From: Guadua angustifolia
Taxonomy: Eukaryota; Streptophyta; Magnoliopsida; Poales; Poaceae
Assembly (NCBI GenBank): GCA_036346375.1
Contig: CM070515.1
Span: 5,168,423-5,232,422, forward strand
Reading direction: 5' to 3'
DNA length: 64,000 bases
Below, piece after piece: positions 33,730 through 45,270 of this stretch; the stretch's first letter is position 1, and every line of letters starts with the position of its first letter. The notes beneath the pieces were generated by a model. That model did no database searches. It worked only from the letters and a program-made list of their open reading frames with translations, and was not told the DNA's origin. The translations under genes were made by a program, and so were the position numbers.

Positions 33730-35074
33730 TAGGGATGAAAACGGAACGGAAACGGTCGGTAAATGGTCGTTCCGTTTCCGTATTTTTTACCGATAACAGA
33801 AACGAAATCGGAAACTCCGGAAACGGAAACGGATGCGAAACGGAACGGAACGGATACGGAAACGAAAGTGGAAAATTCCACAAGAATTTAGTACATGATC
33901 TATCCACAAGATGACAAGAATATATTGAAACTACCAATTTTTAATGGTATTGTAGTTACACAGAACATCTTAATAACATTAGTCAATATTGAGCAAGATA
34001 TGAACGAGGATATGTAAACATTGTTTACCTTAAAACCAGCCAACACATTATAGTATAATAGCAAATATAGATAGTTCCAGGTGCAAGAGTGAAAATATAA
34101 TAAATGGCACTGCCATGTAAATAAAACTAATCGAAACATGAATTTACCTGATTCCCATGAAAAATATCCATTCTTGATAGAAATGGTGGAAGCTCAAGAT
34201 CAGCAGTGGATTTGGCGAAGTATTCTCTCTTCAACCAAGAGGAGATCTTCCAAACGTTTCAATGACACCTTACAATTAACTACTGTTGAATGTAAATGAA
34301 AAACAACAGTAGTAAGGCAACCATCGATCTTGGCGAAATAATTGCTGAAGAAAAAAAAGAAACCATGTCAAGCCATCATTGATTTGCGATCGAATTCTAA
34401 CTAAACCATTTATCTAATTTTTTCCTCCAAAGGCAAATGAAATTTAAGGGACAGAAAATGATTAATCTAAGAACAGAGGAGTAACTATATTATCTCTGTA
34501 CTTGGGCGAGAAGGAGTGAGGAAAGGATGAAAACCTGCTCGAGTAAAAGGCGCACAATTGCGCTCGATGCTCCAACGATCGTCACCAATTTACTCAAATA
34601 CAAATACCTGCATATGGTGACTAATTATCAAACAAACAAATAGAGGGCAGAGAACACATCTCTACATCTACACAAACTAATGATAAGTGACAACTATTAT
34701 TTCTGTAGCATAGACAAGATTACTAGACATGTAACGTTGGCCCCACCAGGACAAGTCCCAGAAAGGTTAATACAAATGTGCTCTTCAAATTTAGCCTTGG
34801 CACTTTATCAATTACAAGCTGGAACAACAGCAGAAGTAGATGTAAGTAGCAAACAACAGAGATCAGAATTTCAATAAGCTAAAAACACTTCAGTGAGCCA
34901 TCCCGACAAGGTTCACAAGCGTATTGCCCAAGTACACTGTCAACTAGAGGTAGTACTTCAGAAAAAACTTTCATTGGAATTTAGAGCAATTCCTAGAGAT
35001 GTAGTACTTCACAACCAAAACTTTGATAGCACCAATGCTAATTTGAAAGTTCCGAGTGTCTTCCTGGCCATTTC

Positions 35075-35496
35075 TGATACGAACAGACTCGGAAAGAGCT
35101 TGTTCAGATGCATCGGTTCGTAGTTGACCAAGTCGCGACGCGAGACGACGACGTCGTCATGGCGTGACGCTCGAAGTTTTGGCTGTTTTCAGAGCCACCG
35201 CCTAGATTAGAATTTTGCGGCAATAAAAGCATGCCTTTTCTTGATTTTATTTCCTCCTTATATAACCTCCTCACCTTCAACCGGTAAGGAAGGATCTTAA
35301 CAAAAATAATATCAAATCTTATCTCTTACTAACAAGGAATAGAGATAACTAAAAGGAAACAAACAATCTAGGAGATAGAATCGCTATCACCATCTTGGAC
35401 GCGTCCTTCCTCATCTCTGCACGGACTCTGCAGCGCAACTCTCGGGCGTGGTCGCATTCTCTGGTGAAGACTCGGTCCAGACCTTGTGCTATAACA
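35075..35496 (-). repeat. 3' LTR
   Basis: Bounded by TG and CA in either orientation (TGATACGAAC to TGCTATAACA on the plus strand). It includes a TTATATAA box at 35258-35265 and is 422 bp. Its 35192-35420 part is nearly identical to the other LTR, while its first 117 bp are not. Confidence 0.93.
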
Positions 35497-38400
35497 TTAC
35501 TCCCCACGAAAAACAAGCTTGTCCTCAAGCTGGAAGTCAGGGTATGAGCGACGAAGCGCAATGGCGTCCATCCAGGTGGCCTCCTCCACGTCCTCACCAA
35601 ATCCAATGAACCAAGAATCGACGCTTCCGCCACAAAGCGCCGAGCCGAGTGCGTGAGGTCTTTGGTGGCTGGCGTTGATCTTTGGTGCCATATCCAAAGG
35701 AAGGGGGATGGTCTCAGTAGGTGGACTGCCCTTGAACGGTTTAAGCAATGAGACATGGAACACATCATGAAGCCGGGCTGATTCTGGCAGCTTTAAGCGA
35801 TAAGCCACCTTGCCCACGCGACTGATGATCCGGAAAGGACCGTAGAACCGTGGTGCTAGTTTGGAGGAAACAAGAGATCCCCTGGCCGAGAGCTGTCTGT
35901 GCTTCTGTAACTTAAGCCAGACCCATGAATCAACCTCCAACACCACGTCCCTGTGATGACCATCATACTGCTGCTTCATACGGTTTTGAGCTTGGAGGAG
36001 ATGATCTTTGGCCTGCTGGAGGAGAGCATCGCGGTCGACGAGGGCGAAGTCCACCGAGTCGATGCTAGTGGCTCCTGGCGATATGGCAATAAGGGAGGAG
36101 GCGTGCGACCGTAGACCAACTCAAAAGGTGTCACCCGATGTGCTGAGTGGAAGGATGTATTGTAACAATACTCCGCCCACGGAACCCATTGTGCCCAAGT
36201 TGACTGATTGCACGCTATCAGGCAGCGAAGATACATTTCGATTGTGCGGTTCACCACCTCTGTCTGGCCATCGGATTGTGGATGATATGCCGTGGGCATT
36301 AACAAAGCTGTGCCACTGCGCTTGAATAATCCTTGCCAAAAAGCGCTAAGGAACACTGGGTCCCGGTCCGACACAATGGATTCAGGAATTCCATGGAGAC
36401 GGACGACCTGGTCAAAGAAAAGACGAGCCACGGAAGGTGCTGGAGCTGGTCGTGTGAAGGGTATAAAATGAGCGTACTTGGACAATCGATCAACCACTAC
36501 CAACAAAGCAGTCTTGCCCTGTGACTTGGGAAGATCGGTAATGAAATCCATCGAAACATCGGCCCATACTTGGTGAGGAATAGGCAGGGGTTGGAGCGGT
36601 ACGGAGCCATTGTCTTGGTCTTGTCTTTGTTGACAAACCTTGCAGCGGACACAAACGCCGCCACGGAAGCCATTGTTGTTCCCACCAATAATTGGCTTGG
36701 AGACGATGAAGAGTCTTCTGTATTCCCTCATGCGTCAAGTCATGAATGGACGCGATAATGGACTCGATTAAGGCACACTGAGAAGGTACAAACAGACGTT
36801 TGTTGGGGTACAACAAACCTGTCCGGACTTCAATGAGGTCGATCTGCCGAAATCGCTGGCGTGTCTGGCGCCGCTGCTCTCCGACCGCTAATGCGCGCTG
36901 GACTTCGTGATCGGTCGCAGGATGTCTAACCATTGTGCTCTGGTTACGTCAAGAGGAGTAGACAGGGCTGCACATTGCGGATGGTCAGAGAATGCTCGGG
37001 ACAATGCGTCTGCAGCTTGGTTGTGCTTGCCTGGTTTATATTCTACTTGGAAGTCGAAGCCCATAAGTTTACTTAACCAATGTTGTTGAGGTGGCGTGAT
37101 GAGGGCCTGTTCAAGAAGAAATTTGAGACTACCATGATCCGTGCGGATGATGAACGGATGTCCCCATAAATAAGGACGCCAATGCCGAACCGCCTTGGAA
37201 AGCCCAATGAGTTCCCTCTCATACGCAGCCAACTTCGTGTGACGATCGCTAAGCCCGATCGAAATATGCAATGGGATGTCCATTTTGATGGAGGACGGCA
37301 CCCATTCCCGTGCCCGAAGCATCGCAGTCAACCACAAAGGGAACCGTGAAATCTGGCATTTGAAGAACCGGGGCCGAGACTAATACCTGCTTGAGGCGAT
37401 GGAAAGCCTCCTGTGCTGCCGGGGACCATTGGAAATTATTGCGCCGCAGCAAGGCCGTAAGGGGTTCGGCGATGACGGCGTAATCCTGGATAAACCTCCG
37501 ATAGTATCCAGTCAGGCCCAAAAAACCCCTGAGACCCGTCACCGACGTGGGACAAGGCCAGGCGGTTACTGCTTGCAGCTTCTCAGGGTCTGCGGCTACT
37601 CCATTGTGAGAGATGACGTGGCCCAAGTACCCCACTCGTGCTTGAGCGAACGCACACTTGGACTTCTTCAAGAACAGCCGGTGGTGTCGCAATTGGCAGA
37701 GCACGGAGCGGAGATGCCGCAGATGTTCCTCCTCGGTGGAACTATATATTAGTATGTCATCAAAAAACACAAGGACGAACTTACGTAAGAACTCCCGCAA
37801 CACTTCATTCATGAGAGCTTGGAATGTGGAAGGTGCATTGGACAATCCAAACGGCATTACGAGGAACTCAAAATGTCCATGGTGAGTGCGGAAAGCTGTC
37901 TTGGCGACATCCTCTTCTTGCATGCGGACTTGATGATAGCCCGAACGGAGATCAAGTTTAGTGAAGAAACGAGCCCCTCGCAGCTCATCCAGCAGCTCCT
38001 CCACCACTGGAATAGGGAATTTGTCCTTGATTGTGCGCATGTTGAGTGCTCGATAATCGACACAAAAGCGCCAAGTCCCATCCGCCTTCTTAACCAACAA
38101 GACCGAAGAAGAAAATGGGGATCTGCTGGGTCGAATAATTCCTTGCTTCAGCATAGCTTCACACTGTGATTCAATTTCATCCTTTTGACGAAATGGATAC
38201 CGATATGGTCGAACGACCACGGGATCAGTGCCTTCCGCCAAAGTGATCCGATGATCATACCACCGGCCGGTGGCAGCCCCTCTGGCTCGGCAAAGATGTC
38301 TTGATACTCCTGCAGCAGACCTGGGAGTGCCGCATGATCTTCTAGCCCAACCTTCATCAACGCAGCCTGGCGTGGAGACTGCATCCCTTGGAGCCGAATG

Positions 38401-40062
38401 CGTGCTCCTTGGGGCCCAAACTCCATTGATAATGCTTCAAAGTCCCAGTGTATCCTTCCCAAGGTTCTCAACCATTGCACCCCTAATATGATGTCAAACC
38501 CATCAATAGGTAGTACAATGAATGGAGCTTCAAACTCGTGCCCTTGGATGGTAAAAGTGACGCTTGACACCTTTCCGAGGCAGGGCAGGTGTGAACCTCC
38601 AGCCACTCTGACCTGTTGGTGCGAACTGTCTTCCTGCTTCCATCCTCCTTGTCGGGCAGCGTAAGTGCTCATGAAGTTATGAGTACTCCCGCTGTCAACG
38701 AGACCGAGCCAACGTTTCCCTTCCATGTACAAGGGCACTTGCATTGTATCGCCATGCTTCGGTCCTAAAGCTGCGATCATTGACAGGGATACATCCGTTT
38801 CCTGTAACAGCGGATCGCCTTCATCTTCCTGCACCTCTTCTTCCTCCTCTACCTCCAGATGGAACAGTCTTTTGCAACGATGGCCCCGGGTGTATACTTC
38901 ATCACAGTTATAGCACAAACCCTTGGCTCGCCGCTCCGCCACTTGATCCGCCGACAAACGCAGCTTGTGCGGTGCTGATGCGGCGCTGGCCGCTGGGGGG
39001 ACGCGAGGGAGAGATGAGTGGCTGCCGCCCCCCTGAGAAGAATACCCGCCGGGTTTGATCCCAGGCGCACCAAAAGATCGCCCCTGTTGTGCCGTGCCAC
39101 CCGGCTGATATCCTGTCGCCACACCGCCGGAATGGATTGGGGGTGCAGAGTGGTTATAGGTCTGGCTTCTGATGGGTCCCCGCCCCTTCGCCGCACTGGA
39201 CATGCCTTCTATTGCTGCTGCGATCCAGGCAGCCTGTCTTGCCTCCGCTTCTCGCGCGACGCCGATCGCCTCCGCTAGATCCCGGGGCCGCTCGACGACC
39301 TCAAATTTCCCCAAAGCCACCGAGAGTCCCGCCATGAAGGTATCCACCGCTCTGCCGTCCTCATCCTTGTGGTGCGGCGAGAGTCTTTGAAACTCAAGAT
39401 ATTCGTCCCACAGCGTTGCCTCCTTGCTTGAGGTTTACCAGATCGCCTAAGGGACTGATACTTGAGTGCCGGGTGAACCGTTGCGTAAATGCCTCCGCAA
39501 AATCTCCCCAAGCAATCCAGGGTTCCTCTCTTTGCCAATTGTCCAGAACTTCCAACGCCTCCCTGGACAAATGCAGCCCTGCGATCTCCACAAACTCTTC
39601 TTCAGGAATCCGATGTACCCTGAAGAATCGATCGCAGCGGCTTAGCCATCTCAACGGATCATCTTGCCCATCGTAATCGGGAAGATCGAACCGCGGAGGA
39701 CGAGGTGTCCACCGGTGGTCCTCCTCCGCTCCATGCCCCGCGCCTCGTCTTCTTCCCGGCATCTGCTCCTCTTGCCCCATGCCCATCCGTCCAACCCTCC
39801 ATGGTGGCAGATCACCCTGTGGCCTTCCCCCCTGACGTTCCTCATGCCCCCGGCAGTTCCTTCCTCCTCTCCAGGGCGGAAGATCACCCTGCAGCTCCGT
39901 CTCAGCGGTTCCTCCTTGACGCGCCTTGGAGTTTCCGCCGTCTTCCACCGATTCTTCCGCCTGATTCTTCCCTTTCAGGAGCTTCACCACCTCCTCCATC
40001 ATACTTCTCATCTCCTTCACTTCCGTTTCCAGAGAGGAGACACGCTCATCTACTGGGGTAGC
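35497..40062 (-). pseudogene. Degenerate gag-pol polyprotein
   Basis: Read right to left: gag from about 40062 (MATPVDERVSSLETEVKEM) with a zinc knuckle CYNCDEVYTRGHRC (about 38920); protease with LVDSGSTHNFMS (about 38690); reverse transcriptase with FVDYRALN-like CVDYRALN and FFDDILIYSS (about 37760-38060); RNase H with DCDASGTGMGAVL and TDHGSLKFLL; integrase with a His-Cys region (broken by a shift near 36720), then DFITDLPKSQGK and HPQSDGQTEVVNRTIEMYLR; a C-terminal chromodomain-like end ([20 protein letters not shown]). The frame shifts near 39400, 38260, 37260, 36900, 36700 and 36030, so no intact polyprotein remains and the copy cannot encode its own proteins. Plus-strand frames here are shadows. 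Confidence 0.92.
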
Positions 40063-40097
40063 CATGGCACCAGGAGCGCAGGGCTCTGATACCAAAT

Positions 40098-40523
40098 TGA
40101 TATGAACAGACTCGGAAAGAGCTTGTTCGTATGCACGGGTTCCCGGCCGTTGATCAAGTCGCCGACGTCATGAGACGACGACGTCGTCGCGGCAATGACG
40201 CTGAAGTTTTAGTCATTTTTGAGCCACCGCCTAGATTAGAATTTTGCGGCAATAAAAGCATGCCTTTTCTTGATTTTATTTCCTCCTTATATAACCTCCT
40301 CACCTTCAACCGGTAAGGAAGGATCTTAACAAAAATAATATCAAATCTTATCTCTTACTAACAAGGAATAGAGATAACTAAAAAGGAAACAAACAATCTA
40401 GGAGATAGAATCGCTATGACCATCTTGGACGCGTCCTTCCTCATCTCTGCTCGACTCTGCGCGCAACTCCCGGTCGTGGTCGATTCTCTGGTGAAGACTC
40501 GGTCCAGACCTTGTGCTATAACA
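40098..40523 (-). repeat. 5' LTR
   Basis: Runs TGATATGAAC to TGCTATAACA on the plus strand, 426 bp. The part at 40221-40450 matches the other LTR almost exactly; the part before it differs at many positions and by small gaps. Confidence 0.93.
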
Positions 40524-41974
40524 ATTTCCCTCAGAACAAACTAATGGGAGTGTTTGCCTGTAGCATTGTTTTCTTCATTGTATTTTTTATATTCTTTGCG
40601 CTCACATGGAAAGGTACAGCTACAATGTAGTATGTTTGACCACCTTACAGAATCCAGTTATCCAGAACATCTAAAAGAGTATGATTCATTTTAGGTAAGA
40701 AGAGATATCTCCTCAGTCATACCGCAACAGGAAAACCATGGGTAGGGTTCATACATAGATAATGAAGATTATTCACAATCTTTTTGGTGTTTATCATACA
40801 AATGGTGAACATCATCTTAGGCCCTGAAACCAAGTAGTTTAGCAAAACCTTGAAATTCAAGCTCAAATATATATATTAACTCGAACAAAAACTAAGCTGG
40901 TGCTACAACACCTCCTTCCAAAACATGTTTACGAAATATTTTAAATAGAGCACCACGACTCCTGAAATTCCAATGCTACAAGCCCGAACAAAATTTTCGA
41001 ACTCAATTTACACCCTCCTTGTCTCGTCACAATATTCTTCGATCAAGAAACGATCTTGCGTCCTAGCATTTCATACAGACATCGCCACTTCATCCTGAGA
41101 ATAATACTCATCGGCGGCGCAGGCAGTGAGAGGATCGAGGGGCGTAAGTTCAGATCGAGGGGGCGCTGGTCGCCAGCGCAGGGCTCGCCGGGGGCGCCGG
41201 TCGCGATCGCAGGGCTCGCGGTGGGGGCGCAGGGCGAAGGTGGGGGCGTCGGTCGCCGGTCGGGCGCAGGGCGGCGCGCAGAGGGGTCGCCAGTTCGGGC
41301 TCTGCGGTGGGGCACAGGGAGGCGGAGGCGGCGCTCGTGAAGTCGTGAGGCTGGGATCGAGTAGTGAGGATCGACCGACGGAGGAGGCAAATAGGGTTTC
41401 AAGTTTGGCGCTAGATGGGTCAATGGCCAAAATTCGGTTTGAGTTACACGGAATTTCCGTTCCGTTGCTTCCGTCGAATTAACTCTCCGGTTCCATTTCG
41501 CTTCGCATCAAAAATTCCGTTTCCGTTTCCAAAAATAAGCTTCTGTTTCCGTTTTCGTCCAGAACGGTCGGAAAATTTTCGTTCCGTTTTCACCCCTACC
41601 CCCGAGACATCATCTCCGTTGTGTGCTCTCGTGGCGCCACCGCTAGCTGTCTCCTTCCTATAATTTGAACTGATGAGGGATCCATTTCAGAGAGAGAAAC
41701 GCACTCACTTCCCTTCCACGCCGTTGGTTGGTCTTCCTCGCAGAGAGACGAACCTACCCTCTGTCGTCCGACTCCACAGCGAGTCCTTGCTGTCTTGTCT
41801 TCTATCTCCTTAATTGCGTATTTCTCCAATAAATTCCCCTGAAACTCTTCATCTTATATGTACTTCGCTGGCTGCTTACTCCTGATTTGGGTTCGTCTCA
41901 ACCACATTGATGGACCCCACATTCCTGAGTCTAGCATCACAGCTAACCCTCTCTTCGTTAGCGTTGGAGAATAA

Positions 41975-42357
41975 GGCCTTGTTTGGAAGTAATGTATTTC
42001 AAAACTATGGTTTTGGTATACTATGGTTTGCAATTGTTTTGTCATAAATACCATGGTTTTACCAAACTCCTTTAAAACCATAGTATTGCTTGGAACTACC
42101 AACTGTTTGGATGCAACATCACAAACCATGGTATTTGAGTGGAAATAGACAAAAAGCTAGTCAAAACCATGAAAACTTTGGGTTGGAGTGGAGTTTCAAA
42201 TACTCCAAAAATACCATAGTATCTACCAAACCATGGTTTTTAATACAGAGTTTTTGGCATGGTAACCAAACACCTCATGGTATAAAATATCATGGTATTC
42301 TTAAAAATCTTGGTATTGCTTAGAAACTATAAAAATACATTGCTTCCAAACAGGGCC
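41975..42357 (+). mobile_element. Tourist-like MITE, twin 1
   Basis: A 383-bp element. Ends are GGCCTTGTTTGGAAGTAATG and, reverse-complemented, GGCCCTGTTTGGAAGCAATG, with TAA on both sides (41972-41974, 42358-42360). The interior has repeated 'CCATGGTATTT' and 'AAACCATAGT' motifs in both orientations. Confidence 0.85.
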
Positions 42358-42366
42358 TAAGTGTTA

Positions 42367-42749
42367 GGCCCTGTTTGGAAGCAATGTATTTCAAAACTAT
42401 GGTTTTGGCATACTATGGTTTGCAATTGTTTTGTCATGAATAACATGCTTTTACCAAACTCCTTTAAAACCATGGTATTTCTTGAAACTACCAACTGTTT
42501 GGATGCAACATTACAAACCATGGTATTTGAGTGGAAATAGACAAGAAGCTAGCCAAAACTATGAAAACTTTGTGTTGGAGTGGAGTTTCAAATACTCCAA
42601 AAATACCATAGTATCTACCAAACCATGGTTTTTAATACAGAGCTTTTGGTATGGTAACCAAACACCTCATGGTATAAAATATCATGGTATTCTTAGAAAC
42701 CATGGTATTACTTAGAAACTATAAAAATACATTGCTTCCAAACAGGGCC
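42367..42749 (+). mobile_element. Tourist-like MITE, twin 2
   Basis: A 383-bp element of the same family and the same length as its neighbour, in the same orientation, with perfect 20-bp ends (GGCCCTGTTTGGAAGCAATG) and its own TTA duplication (42364-42366, 42750-42752). Separate target duplications show two independent insertions, six bases apart. Confidence 0.87.
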
Positions 42750-42752
42750 TTA

Positions 42753-45270
42753 AGAGACGTGGCTTTTGTGAAATATATTGGCTGGTCAAATGTCTGTGGG
42801 CTAGGCCATTGTGTTTCATGGTATGCATGCTCGATGCTTAGGTTTCAAGGATCCACTGTATACCCTTAGATGGTTTCAGCTTATGTGGCTGTATAACCAA
42901 GCCAAATGTGTTGTGTCTATATTACCTAGGAAAATATGTTTGTCGAATATACCTGATGCGTAGTGGTAGACACAGAACTTTACCAATAGCGGTTCGAAAT
43001 AAAATGTTATAATATCTTTCAAATATAGCTAAATACACTTTTCATTTTTTTTTAAGTGTCATTTTAGAATATATGCAATCAAAATTTCTAACATTTGATA
43101 ATTAGTGTGTTTACAATGATCTAGATTGACAATTCTTATCAAAAGCATTTTTCATAAAAATTATTATTTTTACAATGAAAATCCATGGTTTCATTTAAAA
43201 TAGAACTTAAAGGGATTACCATCTAAGTATTTAGACAACTCAACTAGCATCGTACGTTTAAAAAATAATATACTTTATTTTAGAATAGCTCTATTACAAG
43301 TCGCTATTTTTTAAAATTGATATATAGCAATTACGTACTTCTCTTTTTTATGCCCTATCTTAGCACATCCATGTACGAGAAATAAGGTATTTTACTTGTA
43401 TATATAAACTAGCTTCATCACAATTGACATAATCTAGTTTGTTCAAAGAAAATATCTGAACTACTTAGATGTTTATAAGAATTTATAAATTTTAAAATTG
43501 GATAACCTGGAACCTTCTCATGAAATTATCAATTATTGAGAAACTACTTGGGTGCATACACCTTACAGGGAATATCACTATCTTCTCCATTCTACAATGT
43601 AAGTCTAAGCTTAGCGTACGCGTGTACTAAGGAGGCACTAAATCTAAAAAAACATTCATGTTGTTGAACCATGCATACCCTGATTGAGTTGTGTGCTACA
43701 AATAGTTATCCACTTTTTCATCATTAAAGCAGGTGTACAAAGTAAAAATATTGTATTAATTATACATTTAATCTCCTTAATAGACTTTATATAGTGGGTT
43801 GATTCTTTCTATGAAAATGGTACATTGTGAGACTAAGGGAGTAATATGGTATGGTACATGCTATCATTTCTATATTAAATATGATAAAAATAAAAATACA
43901 TTTTTTCTACTGTTTAAAAGAAATTATGTAATAGAACTAATTAAACACAAACAGAGCTAAGAAGAGAAAAGCGCACACTATATACATAACAATTTGAGAA
44001 ATATAGTTTATCTTAACTAACGATCAAAACGTTATTTATGCAATTTTAGAAAGAATGCATATAAAATATATATGTATTTCTTTCTCAAGTGCTTCATGGG
44101 ACGATATAAAATTTAGATACGGTTATATCTAAATATGTTCTTATATGTGTTTCTATAAACTTATATGCTAGACCCTAATATATAGTAAAGCAATATTGGA
44201 AATCTAATTATCTGATTGAATTAACTATATAATGTTTGTTTATCTCTATAGAATGGTGAGAAGAATTATTCAATCTTCATAATTTTAACAATTACGTGCA
44301 AATAAGTATGTAGATAGAATTGTAGGGTTAGATATTACTCTATTTGATAAAAAAAGATATTACTCTATAATTTAAGTAGAATTGTTAAACAATATTCAAC
44401 TAAAAATATTAGACAATTAGTCAAATTCTTTACCATTGGATTTGCATCACAATTCGTGCTTCAATCGACAAGGCCTTTGACTTGATTGGTGATTTGATAG
44501 GGCTAGGATTCAAATTCACTTGATTTAGGGTTTGGGTTCATTAGAATCCACAACAATAGAGGGAGGAGGGCGGCGATGGACTAGCATCAAGTAGTGATGG
44601 CGTCATTGACCGTGAGTATGTATGAGGTGTTAAGTGGATTGGAAACAATCGTGAGTGGTACGTTAGGTCTTGGGAAGGCGATGAATGGTTGAGATGATGG
44701 ATCCAATGTTAGGGAATAGGATGGCAATTTTCTCTGCAGGGCAGAGCCTGTAGAGAAAATTCACATGAGAGAGGGGGGATTGATCTGCTTGCGTGGGGAA
44801 CGAGCCTTGGCCCCACTGCACCAGCGGGGTGGGAGCAGGATCGCCTCCCCCGCAAGGCCCCATGGGACCCAATAAAAATTATAAATATATTATTTTATTT
44901 ATATATCTATTCTTTTCTTATATGTTAGGCCTAAAACCTTTATTTATAAGTTTGAATATAATTTCTGAAACTATATTTTGTTAAAAATACATACCTGTTA
45001 TTTTTAAAATATAATTTGATCTATTTAATCTCAACGAGATCCCTGTAGATCAGACTCCCAAGACAGGTGATAGGGTGACGTCTCCCCAAAAGGCCTAGTA
45101 GGGCAGACGAAGATACCCTAATGTGGGGCGAGGCAGGGCGTAAGAGCTTTTTCTAGGACCCCATGCCTAGTTGCCGCCTATAGCAGGGTGGGGTGGCGTA
45201 TTGTAGGGTTGGAGCAGAGATGGTGGCGGTTAATTAGAATTACCATGGTGCGTGATTATAATAAGAATAA
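42753..45270. other. AT-rich gene-poor stretch
   Basis: No exon of a known family is seen. About 44540-44880 and 45040-45230 are more GC-rich (GGGGTGGGAGCAGGATCGCC) and read like decayed LTR-retrotransposon or leader sequence. No ends are visible. Confidence 0.4.

Larger units (their letters stand above)
35075..40523 (-). mobile_element. Degenerate Ty3/gypsy (chromovirus-type) LTR retrotransposon
   Basis: Two LTRs (35075-35496, 40098-40523) bound gag-pol on the minus strand. ATTTC lies on both sides (35070-35074, 40524-40528), the 5-bp duplication of LTR integrases. Just inside the right (5') LTR the minus strand reads TTTGGTATCAGAGCC, an initiator-Met tRNA primer site. Just before the left (3') LTR it reads CGTGGGGAGTAA, a polypurine tract. 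Domain order is gag, protease, reverse transcriptase, RNase H, integrase, chromodomain, hence Ty3/gypsy. Confidence 0.93.
33730..41598 (+). mobile_element. Large hAT element split by an LTR retrotransposon
   Basis: The left end is TAGGGATGAAAACGGAACGG and the right end, reverse-complemented, is TAGGGGTGAAAACGGAACG. CCCCCGAG flanks both ends exactly (33722-33729, 41599-41606). Both termini carry dense 'GGAAACGGAAACG' subterminal repeats, as hAT elements do. Without the nested LTR element and its 5-bp duplication it is about 2.4 kb. I see no hAT transposase. A GC-rich stretch at 41087-41400 has a minus-strand ATG frame (about 41430-41071) rich in Pro and Arg that may be a first exon or captured DNA. 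Confidence 0.82.

Noticed and set aside
39664..40089. 141-residue plus-strand frame, Pro/Ser-rich
   Set aside because: It is antisense to retrotransposon gag; its composition mirrors the gag coding strand.
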